From an uncultured Clostridia bacterium (GTDB taxonomy: Bacteria; Bacillota_A; Clostridia; TANB77; CAG-508), in contig CANQZT010000089.1 of assembly GCA_947628335.1 (NCBI GenBank), forward strand, positions 1 through 6,427: a DNA stretch of 6,427 bases. Direction: 5' to 3'. The notes under the pieces are model-generated. The model saw only the letters and a list, made by a program, of their open reading frames with translations. It ran no database searches and had not been told where the DNA came from. Shown in pieces: positions 1 to 6,324 of this stretch (position 1 is its first letter; each line of letters starts with the position of its first letter). The translations under genes were made by a program, and so were the position numbers.

Positions 1-2009
1 GTTTTTTGGTTAAAATCAAATTTTGTAATTTGCTTATCTCCTACCTCACTAACTGTTGTTCCAGATTTATCTTTTACAGTTATCTTCGATACTACTTTAG
101 TTAATTTTAAGTCAAACTTTTGACTTTCAACAAGACCTAAGTCTATATTAGTTATATTTCTATCTGTCATTTTTATTGTATTTGTTGCAGCAACATTTGT
201 TGTCTCTCCATTTTGTTGCATTTTCATTGAAACAGCATCCGAGTTACTCGTTTCTGGTACACCTTCTGCTTGATAAGAAGTAATACTATATTTTGCTAAA
301 TCATATTTATAAATAACAATGTAATTTCCACTCTCTAAGTTTGCAAACATATATCCACCGTCATCACCAGTTCTTACGATTTTCTCATTTCCTGTTACAG
401 TATCTTTTACAATTTGTCCATTGTCTGCATTTACTAGTATAACCTCAACTCCTGGCAATTTATCTTCTTCATCATCTCTACTACCATTTCTATTAATATC
501 TTCCCACACAACTCCTGATATATAGTGTGTTCCTGAAACTACTCCACCTGTTGTTGGATCTGAAGTTGTTCCACCAATTGCCGATATTTTGTGTTTAACT
601 TCATTTGATGTTTTTTCTTCTATTCTATCACTACTAACTTTAACCACATTTGAAATTTCTTTTTCTTTTGAACCATCTGTTATTTCATTTACTTTTGTTT
701 GTATTGTAACTGTTACTGACTCTCCTTCTTTAAGTGCTTCTACTGGAATTGATATTTTATTTTTTGAATATGCATTTGAAGTATATTTTTGATTATTATA
801 TTCATATGAAGCTCCCTCATATGATAATTCTGTTGGTAATTCGTCTGTTATTGTTATATCACCAGTTGTTGAACATCCTGTATTTTTTATTACAACTTGA
901 TAATTTATAACATCTCCTACAACAACCGAATTATTTTCTATGCTTGATAGTGATATTTCTATGTTAGGTTTTTCTATACTTATAATTGATTCCCTTGTGT
1001 CTATAGTTCTATCTCCTACAGTTATTGACATTTTATTTTTTGCTTCTTTTTTATATTCATGTTCACCTAAACTATCAACTTTTACATTTACTGCTACTGT
1101 TCTTTCTCCATTGCTTCCTAATGAATTCATTTTCCATGTAACTGTACGTGTTTTTTCATCATATGTTCCCTCTCCTGTTGCACTCACAAATGAAAGTCCT
1201 TCTGGCAAAACATCAGTTATAACAATATTTTCCATTTCTTTAGATGTAACATTTTTAAATCTCATTTCATAGAAGAAAGTTGAATTTTCATATTTTTCGT
1301 ACTCTTCTGAAAGAGGTCCTACATTTAATTCTGTACTAATAAATCCTTCTGTTACTTTATTTTCTAATTTATTTGAACTAAATACTGTATCTACACCATC
1401 TATTGTAATTGTATTAGTTGCTGTTAGTATTCTCTCTATTACTTCATTAGTGTCACCATTTATATCTAAAGGATTTACAGATACTTGATATTTTAACTCT
1501 GTTGTTTTTCCTGCTGGTAAACTTTTTAGTGTTGAAACAAAATCTCTTATGTCTGGGTCTGTAATACGGTTAGTACCTTCTTCTGTTCCCTCTGCACCTT
1601 TTACATATGTATATGTAGTTCCTTCTGGTACTACACAATGTGCTGAAAGGTTTTCTACGTCTATGTTTCCTACATTTTTTACTGTCATTTTATATGTTAT
1701 GATACTTCCCTCTTGTATTTCTGCCCCATTTTGTATACCTTCAATTTCTAAGTTTACCTCTAGTTCAGGTCCTTTTCCTGTTGTTAATCCTGCAATTGTT
1801 GCTACTGCTTTATCTTGCATAGTTGAGTTTTTTGTCTTATTGTCGAAATATACTGTATAATTTTCATATGTTTCTCTGTTATGATTTAGTCCTTCTGGTA
1901 TATTTATGTTGTAACTTAAAGCTACATCATCACCTGTATTCATCTCATAATCATTTAATACAACTAAATATGATTTTGTATTGTCTGTAATTTCTGTTCC
2001 CCATGCATT
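1..2009 (-). CDS. Giant surface protein, continuation: DUF11-like modules and SdrD-B-like domain (partial)
   Basis: This minus-strand frame is open without a stop from 2009 to the left edge (669 codons) and continues the protein begun at 4485, counting on from residue 826. It first completes a DUF11-like module (SYLVVLNDYEMNTGD). Three more follow, each with the hallmark pattern of a strand ending in KN(V/T)G or similar and then (I)TD.LP: about residues 906-1003 (MTVKNVGNIDVEN), 1049-1145 (FKNV...ITDVLPEGL) and 1170-1270 (VVIKNTG...ITDELP). After a Gly/Thr linker comes an SdrD-B-like domain at about 1320-1419 (ISGVVWEDINRNG). Its 12-residue EF-hand-like loop has Asp1329, Asn1331, Asn1333, Ser1335, Asp1337 and Glu1340, so calcium binding is plausible. 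The domain ends in NIDLGLVE, after which another beta module starts. Any cell-wall sorting signal would lie outside the window. It has no start of its own and depends on the upstream half. Confidence 0.85.
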
Positions 2010-4485
2010 TCCGTGCATCATTTAAGTTTTGTGTAGCACTACCATTATCACTATAATAAATTGTCGCATTTTTTCCTTCTGGTAGTGTAAAGTTTGTAAT
2101 GTTTGTTGTTAGGTTTGATCCTAAATCATTTCCTGATTCTGTTTCTGTGTTTCCTTCAAATGGTATTCTTCCTAATATACGTACGTTATCAATTGGATTG
2201 TTATAATTATTTATTATGTCCATTTTTACTGTTGCACTTCTTGCTTCACTTTGTACATCCAATGTTCCTGTTTCTTTTTCTCCACTTACAGATGTTATTC
2301 TTTCATTTTTATTGTTATATCCTTCTATTCCATTTGTTGTAACAATTCCTACTGGTGCAATTGCTTTTATATCTGTTTGTGTATAGCCTTTATTTGTTCC
2401 AGTTAATTCATTTTCATACTTTGTAACTAATTCATTTGTTACATAAACTATCATTTGGTCTTGTGTTGTTGGAGTTAACTTATCAAGTGTAATATCTGCA
2501 TTAATAATTATATTTGCACCTTTTGCTAATTGATCTTCATTATATTTTGTATCTTCTCCTGATACTTGTACTTGTATTATTGTATATCCATCGTTATTTA
2601 CATATGTTTTATAATCTTTTATTGTTAGTTCTGAATCAAATAGTAAATTAATATCTTTTATTGTTAATTCTTTAACATATTTTGGTAATATAATTTCTAC
2701 TATAGGATTTTTGTAAAGGTCACATGTTATGTCGCTTGTTTTTAGTATTACTTTTAATTCTACATTTTCATTTGTAACAATTGTTGATAATTCTTTATTT
2801 ACTGATGCTTCTACTTTTGTTACTGGTGCAATAAGTGTTACATCTTTTGTAGAAACTGCTTTTGCAATTACGTTATTTGCATACACTACATTTGCTTCAT
2901 TTTTTAATTCTAAGATTTTCATATTTTCTATTTGATCTTTGCTATAATCTGTTTGTCCTTTTAAGCTTTTAATATGTTTTATTTTTAATGTTCCTTCTTC
3001 TTGTGGTTTACTTGTTATTACTTTTACGCTATTTGTTTCTCCTGTATAGTTATATATGTAATATCCATCGCTTGATATTTCAGATGTTTTTGAAATAGTT
3101 GTAAGTTCTGCTCCGTTTGCATCATATATTTTTATTGTTCCATCTTCACCTAATACTTTGTCAAAACTTTCTTTTGAAATCATTGTTGTTTTATAGTATG
3201 CATAATTTGATGTTCCAAGTTGTGTTGGATAGACTTCACCATTTTCTGTAATAAATGTATCTGATGCACATTCTATTTCAACTTTGTCTGTTAATTTTGT
3301 GTATGCTACTTTTACTTCTAAATCTTCTATATATTCTGTTTCTTTATCTGTTTTTGTGTATAAATTTCCTTTGCTTATTACATCTTGTGCAATTATTTGT
3401 GTTTCTACTATATTTCCTTTTTGTTCTTTTTCTTCTATATTTAATGTATTAGTATTTTTTACTTCTGTTTGTACATTGTTATATGCTGTAATAACTGCAT
3501 CTACTATTTGCTCTGTTTGTACTTCTTCCATTTTTTCAGCATATTTATATGTTATTACATAATCATCTAATACATTTTTGTTCCATGATACTTTTCCTTC
3601 ATTTTCTGTATTTTCAACTAATATTGTTATTATTCCAGTATTTATATCATATGTCCAGTTGTTTTCATTAAATGCTTCTATCTCATTATTATTTGTAGCT
3701 TTTGTTGAATTTGTTGTCACTATTACTTCTTCTGGTTTTTCTCCATTTATTTCTGGAACTTTTACTGTAATTTTTGTTTGTTTAATTGGTAGTGCATTAT
3801 TTTCTAATCCAGTTTTTATTTGTGTTTGTAATATTGTTCCTGTTTCATCACCTATACTATATGGTATAAAAGCTTTTGTTTCTTGGTTTAGACTTGCTAC
3901 TACTTCTTTTCCCCATTCTACTCTTGTAAGGATTGTTTTCTCAATTGAGTTTGTCTTTCCTTCAGTATCCACATAACTTCCAGATAATTTTACATCTGAT
4001 ATTTTATTAAAATTCGATAAATCAAATACATCTTGAACGTCACTTGATATTGGTATTTCTAACACTACTTGTGTTCCATTATTTATTTGCTTTAATGCAA
4101 TTTCATTCTTTTCTTCGCTTATACTTTCTATTGTATCTGGCAATTCTTGAATATTTTTTATTTTGTAGTTTGATGCCTCATTATCCTCACCTTGTATTGT
4201 TATTTTTGCATTTTTTAAATATCCTTTTTTTACTGTAATACCAAGATATATATTTGTTTCTTGATTATCTATATCTAGCGATATCTCATGTGTTTTATTT
4301 TTGTTTTCTTGCATAAAATACGCATCAAATTCAATATTTCCATCTTTTAATCCAGTGTCTTGATTTTCTAATGTATCAGTTGCATATGTTTTTGATGCAT
4401 ACACACCTAACATTACAAAATTTGTGAACGTTAAAATGACTGCTAATATTGTTGCTAATACCTTTGTTAATAATTTTTGATTCAT
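1951..4485 (-). CDS. Giant secreted surface protein, N-terminal part (ends early at a frameshift)
   Basis: As read this encodes 844 residues, but only the first 825 look genuine. After Arg825 the frame slips and ends in 19 non-homologous residues, while the true frame continues to the left edge (entry 1-2009). Residues 1-36 form a signal peptide: Lys4 and Lys8, a hydrophobic core at about 9-28, and likely cleavage after Ala30 (VYA) or Ala35 (TYA). The rest is hydrophilic, beta-rich and low in cysteine, rich in Thr, Asn, Glu and Lys, as expected for an extracellular stalk protein. A DUF11-like module begins at about residue 755 (motif IINNYNNPIDNVRILGRIP) and is cut by the frameshift. The start is fixed by a GGGAGGAG ribosome binding site 6 bases upstream and by the signal peptide. 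The role is probably adhesion or cell-surface display, which is inference. From memory, gut Clostridia carry similar large proteins. No catalytic motif is visible. Confidence 0.85.
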   Translation of the reverse strand: MNQKLLTKVLATILAVILTFTNFVMLGVYASKTYATDTLENQDTGLKDGNIEFDAYFMQENKNKTHEISLDIDNQETNIYLGITVKKGYLKNAKITIQGEDNEASNYKIKNIQELPDTIESISEEKNEIALKQINNGTQVVLEIPISSDVQDVFDLSNFNKISDVKLSGSYVDTEGKTNSIEKTILTRVEWGKEVVASLNQETKAFIPYSIGDETGTILQTQIKTGLENNALPIKQTKITVKVPEINGEKPEEVIVTTNSTKATNNNEIEAFNENNWTYDINTGIITILVENTENEGKVSWNKNVLDDYVITYKYAEKMEEVQTEQIVDAVITAYNNVQTEVKNTNTLNIEEKEQKGNIVETQIIAQDVISKGNLYTKTDKETEYIEDLEVKVAYTKLTDKVEIECASDTFITENGEVYPTQLGTSNYAYYKTTMISKESFDKVLGEDGTIKIYDANGAELTTISKTSEISSDGYYIYNYTGETNSVKVITSKPQEEGTLKIKHIKSLKGQTDYSKDQIENMKILELKNEANVVYANNVIAKAVSTKDVTLIAPVTKVEASVNKELSTIVTNENVELKVILKTSDITCDLYKNPIVEIILPKYVKELTIKDINLLFDSELTIKDYKTYVNNDGYTIIQVQVSGEDTKYNEDQLAKGANIIINADITLDKLTPTTQDQMIVYVTNELVTKYENELTGTNKGYTQTDIKAIAPVGIVTTNGIEGYNNKNERITSVSGEKETGTLDVQSEARSATVKMDIINNYNNPIDNVRILGRIPFEGNTETESGNDLGSNLTTNITNFTLPEGKNATIYYSDNGSATQNLNDARKCMGNRNYRQYKIIFSCIK
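2003..2019 (-). other. Frameshift site joining the two halves of the surface-protein gene
   Basis: Reading on the minus strand, codons GAT GCA CGG are in the upstream frame, while AAT GCA TGG GGA are in the downstream frame. Removing one G or one A from the CGGAAA stretch (2008-2013) gives a continuous Asp-Ala-Arg-Asn-Ala-Trp-Gly. The site is a compact repeat: ATGCA and TGCAT flank TTTCCG as an inverted repeat (2003-2018), and on the coding strand ATGCACGG and ATGCATGG form a near-direct repeat. This could be an assembly or sequencing error, a real inactivating mutation, or a reversible slip. No long homopolymer or classical slippery heptamer is present, so programmed frameshifting is not supported. 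Confidence 0.85.
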
Positions 4486-4491
4486 CGTAAA

Positions 4492-4499
4492 CTCCTCCC
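4492..4499 (-). promoter_or_regulatory. Ribosome binding site of the surface-protein gene
   Basis: On the minus strand GGGAGGAG lies 6 bases before the ATG at 4485. It is a strong match to the anti-Shine-Dalgarno sequence and fixes the start. Confidence 0.9.
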
Positions 4500-4528
4500 A
4501 ACTTTTTCATTCTACACTCATAATTCTT

Positions 4529-4557
4529 ATTATACGCTCTTTTTCGGCATTTTTCAA
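4529..4557 (-). promoter_or_regulatory. Sigma-A type promoter P1 of the surface-protein gene
   Basis: On the minus strand the -35 TTGAAA (4552-4557) and the -10 TATAAT (4529-4534) are separated by exactly 17 bases, matching the vegetative consensus at 11 of 12 positions. Transcription would start near 4522 and give a leader of about 37 bases that contains the ribosome binding site. Confidence 0.75.
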
Positions 4558-4563
4558 GTATTT

Positions 4564-4591
4564 ATTATAAAATTTCAACATTTTATGTAAA
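4564..4591 (-). promoter_or_regulatory. Second, upstream promoter P2 of the surface-protein gene
   Basis: On the minus strand TTTACA (4586-4591) and TATAAT (4564-4569) are 16 bases apart, and the pair lies 35 bases upstream of P1. The elements match consensus at 11 of 12 positions. Chance matches are common in DNA this AT-rich, so this is weaker than P1. If both are real, the gene is read from tandem promoters. Confidence 0.45.
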
Positions 4592-4851
4592 ATATTTTGA
4601 CATTTTTTGGGCAAATTTCATACCTATATATCATACTACTCTTTTTTAATTCTTTTTCAAGTATTGCTTTTTCTTTTTATATTGTTACTCATTGTATTTT
4701 TCCTACGGAAATAGTCACTTTTTATCATTTTTTGTTTTTGTTAATTTTTTATTAATTTTTCATTACAAAAATTGCTAATTTTCTTAGAATTATATAGGTA
4801 TTTAAGTCTTTTAGCTGTTACTATTTTTTGCTATTGTAATTTTTGCAATGC
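4592..4851. other. Non-coding AT-rich intergenic stretch with short repeats
   Basis: No open frame with a ribosome binding site is visible on either strand. Three short repeats occur in or next to it. A 13-base direct repeat TTTTTCAAGTATT is at 4550-4562 and 4653-4665; on the minus strand the first copy carries the P1 -35 box. TACCTATATA at 4621-4630 recurs inverted at 4791-4800. GAARTAGTCACTTT is at 4708-4721 and 4859-4872, the second copy being part of the terminator stem. TTTTTGC and GCAAAAA (4840-4856) form a small palindrome. I see no RNA gene or riboswitch pattern I recognise. Confidence 0.5.
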
Positions 4852-4881
4852 AAAAAATGAAGTAGTCACTTTAACTACTCC
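4852..4881 (-). terminator. Intrinsic terminator downstream of the MNT/HEPN locus
   Basis: On the minus strand GGAGTAGT (4874-4881) pairs with ACTACTTC (4859-4866), an 8-bp stem with one G-U pair and the loop TAAAGTG. One base later comes a run of six T (4852-4857). It sits 15 bases beyond the HEPN-remnant stop at 4897 and would end the transcript of the toxin-antitoxin locus. Confidence 0.6.
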
Positions 4882-4896
4882 ACAAATTTTTTCTAT

Positions 4897-5020
4897 TTAG
4901 TTACTATTATAATAATTATTTATATAATCTTCAACTAATACAATTAATTCTTCTGCTGTTTTTATTTGTTGCTCTGTTTTTTCTAAAGATGGCTCATACT
5001 ATTACTGTTTCATTATACAT
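4897..5020 (-). pseudogene. Remnant of a HEPN toxin gene with the middle deleted
   Basis: A start codon at 5018-5020 overlaps the antitoxin stop by 8 bases (ATGTATAA), the usual coupling of a second gene in this kind of operon. It reads MYNETVIV and then hits TGA at 4994-4996. In the neighbouring frame, from 4995 to the stop at 4897, 32 codons read EPSLEKTEQ and then QIKTAEELIVLVEDYI, ending NNYYNSN. That amphipathic pattern resembles the C-terminal helix of HEPN-domain proteins (COG2250-like, from memory). That frame has TAG at 4999-5001 and no start, so it is not translated as such. Full HEPN proteins are roughly 110-140 residues; here the centre, including the catalytic Arg-x4-6-His motif, is gone. 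The simplest explanation is an internal deletion that also shifted the frame. The HEPN identity of so short a tail is an inference strengthened by its position beside a MNT gene. Confidence 0.6.
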
Positions 5021-5351
5021 TGAGCAGAACAACTCCTTCCTTCTGAACGTTTTTATAAAATGGTACAATATTTACATTAGAATTATATTTTTCTATATTT
5101 TTTATTACTGGTGACAAAATAATCCCTGTATTTAATTCAATATTATAGGCTATATCCGAAATTTTATCTCTATAATCTTCAATTTCTTTAAAAGATAAAT
5201 CAGTTAAAATCATTATATCAACATCAGACTGTTTAGTATAATCCCCTCTTGCATAAGATCCATACAAAATAACTTTTTTTAATCTTTTTTTCAACAGTTG
5301 TTGTACTGCATCAATAAATTTTTGAATTTCTTCATTTACATTTTTAGGCAT
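5013..5351 (-). CDS. MNT-type nucleotidyltransferase, antitoxin of a MNT/HEPN pair
   Basis: This 112-residue protein is the usual size of minimal nucleotidyltransferases. The polymerase-beta fold signature GSx10DxD is exact: Gly31-Ser32 in GSYARG, then Asp43 and Asp45 in SDVDIMIL, which would bind metal and nucleotide. The C-terminal half (GIILSPVI, then FYKNVQKEGV) matches the style of COG1708-like members, in which I see no obvious third catalytic Asp. In the studied MntA-HepT system the nucleotidyltransferase neutralises its HEPN ribonuclease partner by AMPylating it. By family this would be the antitoxin, but the toxin gene immediately downstream is a remnant, so it is now an orphan. It could retain another nucleotidyltransferase role or be drifting. 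The start is supported by GGAGAG 8 bases upstream. No convincing promoter stands out in the 183-base divergent region. Confidence 0.85.
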   Translation of the reverse strand: MPKNVNEEIQKFIDAVQQLLKKRLKKVILYGSYARGDYTKQSDVDIMILTDLSFKEIEDYRDKISDIAYNIELNTGIILSPVIKNIEKYNSNVNIVPFYKNVQKEGVVLLNV

Positions 5352-5359
5352 TTATATTT

Positions 5360-5365
5360 CTCTCC
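5360..5365 (-). promoter_or_regulatory. Ribosome binding site of the MNT gene
   Basis: On the minus strand GGAGAG lies 8 bases before the ATG at 5351, supporting that start. Confidence 0.7.
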
Positions 5366-5452
5366 ATTTTTCTATAACATAATTTCTTTGTATTTATAAT
5401 ATCATAATTTTTAATAATTTCATATATCTATTTAATATTTTTTAAAACTATT

Positions 5453-5461
5453 TGCTATAAT
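5453..5461 (+). promoter_or_regulatory. Extended -10 promoter for the plus-strand gene pair
   Basis: TGCTATAAT is a perfect extended -10 element (TGn followed by TATAAT at 5456-5461). No good -35 box lies 16-18 bases upstream, which extended -10 promoters tolerate. The predicted leader to the ATG at 5535 is about 65-70 bases and contains a small weak hairpin (CATAT and ATATG at about 5490-5502). Confidence 0.5.
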
Positions 5462-5521
5462 GTTTTTTGTAACTTTTTTTGTTTTGTTGCATATATTATA
5501 TGTGTAGTAGTTTATCTTAAG

Positions 5522-5527
5522 AGGAGG
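5522..5527 (+). promoter_or_regulatory. Ribosome binding site of the first gene of the pair
   Basis: AGGAGG, inside GAGGAGGT, lies 7 bases before the ATG at 5535. This is a consensus site that fixes the start. Confidence 0.9.
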
Positions 5528-5534
5528 TATTAAT

Positions 5535-5921
5535 ATGGACCCTGATTTTATGAATAATTTAAAGAATATGATAAATAATTCCAACTCAAATAATGAAAAT
5601 AATTCTAACCCAATCAATCCAGAAATGTTAAAAAATATTGTTGGTATGTTCAATCAAAACAATAATTCCTCTGATTCCTCTTCTGATAATGATAATTCTG
5701 CTAATACTCCTAATATTGATATTAATACAATTTTAAAAATAAAGACTATCATGGATAAAATGAATAGTAATAAAGATGATCCTCGTTCTAAATTATTGCT
5801 TTCTTTAAAACCATATCTAAAGGAAAGTAGAAAAAGCAAAGTTGATCAATATATTCAGTTGTTTAATATGGGAAAAATTATGGAAGCATTTAATCAAAAT
5901 GGTGGTGAAAATATCAAATGA
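5535..5921 (+). CDS. Asn/Ser-rich small protein of unknown function, first gene of a coupled pair
   Basis: This is a 128-residue protein I cannot name. It has two parts. Residues 1-62 are low-complexity and probably disordered, dominated by Asn, Ser and Asp; the whole protein has 28 Asn. Residues 63-120 look helical and folded: ILKIKTIMDKM, then DDPRSKLLLSLKPYL at 81-95, then a KVDQYIQLF helix and GKIMEAF. The DPR...LKPYL...DQYI segment has the look of a conserved core, and I have a vague memory of it in clostridial hypothetical proteins, unverified. There is no signal peptide, membrane segment or cysteine. It has its own extended -10 promoter and consensus ribosome binding site, and its TGA stop overlaps the next ATG as ATGA, so the two are translationally coupled and probably act together. 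A sporulation-linked role is only a guess from the style of the partner. Confidence 0.85.
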   Translation: MDPDFMNNLKNMINNSNSNNENNSNPINPEMLKNIVGMFNQNNNSSDSSSDNDNSANTPNIDINTILKIKTIMDKMNSNKDDPRSKLLLSLKPYLKESRKSKVDQYIQLFNMGKIMEAFNQNGGENIK

Positions 5922-6265
5922 TTTTTCGTTATCCAATTTTTGGTATGCCTTATTATAACAGATATTCTCGATATGGCTATCGCTATCCTTATACATATTC
6001 TGGCTCTACATATTCAAATTATAAAGAAAAAAATCCTAATGAAAATGTGAATCCTTCTTTTAATAATTTAAAATATAATGATAATAAAAATGATGATAAA
6101 TATCAGTCTAATTCTGATAGTACAGAGAGTCCACTATTTCAATTGTTTGGAATTGATTTGTATTTTGATGATATTTTATTAGTATGCTTAATTTTATTTT
6201 TATACCAAGAAGGTGTAAAAGATGAAAGTTTATTTATGGCTTTAATTTTGCTACTATTTAGCTAA
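5918..6265 (+). CDS. Tyr-rich small membrane-associated protein, second gene of the coupled pair
   Basis: This is a 115-residue protein I cannot name. It has three zones. Residues 1-35 are strikingly Tyr-rich (11 Tyr, with Arg, Gly and Pro between them), in the style of spore-coat or matrix proteins. Residues 36-70 are polar and rich in Asn, Asp and Lys. Residues 72-115 are hydrophobic: LFQLFGIDLYFDD leads into a first segment at about 83-96, a short charged turn (QEGVKDES) and a second segment at about 105-115 that ends the protein. The two short segments could form a membrane hairpin, with Asp84-Asp85 at its edge. There is no N-terminal signal peptide. The start overlaps the preceding stop by ATGA, and a GGTGG stretch lies 12 bases upstream of it, so translation is probably coupled. 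A coat or membrane-anchoring role is inference. A bidirectional terminator follows. Confidence 0.8.
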   Translation: MIFRYPIFGMPYYNRYSRYGYRYPYTYSGSTYSNYKEKNPNENVNPSFNNLKYNDNKNDDKYQSNSDSTESPLFQLFGIDLYFDDILLVCLILFLYQEGVKDESLFMALILLLFS

Positions 6266-6287
6266 ATTATTATATCCATTTATCCTT

Positions 6288-6301
6288 TTTTACTAGTAAA
6301 A
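6288..6301. repeat. 14-base perfect palindrome between convergent genes
   Basis: TTTT, ACTAGT, AAAA reads identically on both strands. Its right arm (AAAA, 6298-6301) is also the left arm of the terminator stem at 6298-6324, so the two folds exclude each other. It may be a sequence coincidence or a second weak terminator element. Confidence 0.4.
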
Positions 6302-6324
6302 GGACGATTACTAATCGCCCTTTT
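6298..6324. terminator. Bidirectional intrinsic terminator between convergent genes
   Basis: AAAAGG-A-CGATT (6298-6309) faces AATCG-C-CCTTTT (6313-6324) around the loop ACT. In the plus-strand RNA there is one A-C mismatch in the stem; in the minus-strand RNA the same position is a G-U pair, giving an unbroken 12-bp stem. Each orientation ends in a run of four T. It lies 33 bases after the plus-strand stop at 6265 and overlaps the minus-strand stop at 6323-6325, so it serves both genes, probably better on the minus strand. Confidence 0.75.

Noticed and set aside
2003..2019. Programmed ribosomal frameshifting in the surface gene
   Set aside because: There is no slippery heptamer, no stimulatory structure beyond a 5-bp palindrome, and no known precedent in this protein type.
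589..4238. Several plus-strand open frames of 60-130 codons opposite the surface gene
   Set aside because: They are rich in Phe, Leu, Ser and Cys, lack ribosome binding sites, and are antisense shadows of the minus-strand coding frame.
4597..4602. Perfect TTGACA -35 box on the plus strand
   Set aside because: No suitable -10 lies at 16-18 bases and no plus-strand gene follows; a chance match in AT-rich DNA.
4630..4660. Third minus-strand promoter (TTGAAA, 19-base spacer, TATGAT)
   Set aside because: The spacer is too long and the -10 is weak, although its -35 lies in a 13-base repeat of the P1 -35 region.
4621..4800. TACCTATATA inverted repeat as the ends of a small mobile element
   Set aside because: Only 10 AT-rich bases match, there is no target duplication and no internal structure, so chance is likely.
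4840..4856. TTTTTGC-AAT-GCAAAAA palindrome as a separate terminator
   Set aside because: The stem has only two G-C pairs and no T run follows on either strand; on the minus strand it overlaps the T run of the better terminator.
5432..5839. Two minus-strand open frames opposite the Asn-rich gene
   Set aside because: They overlap a well-supported plus-strand gene with a consensus ribosome binding site and have hydrophobic shadow-type composition.
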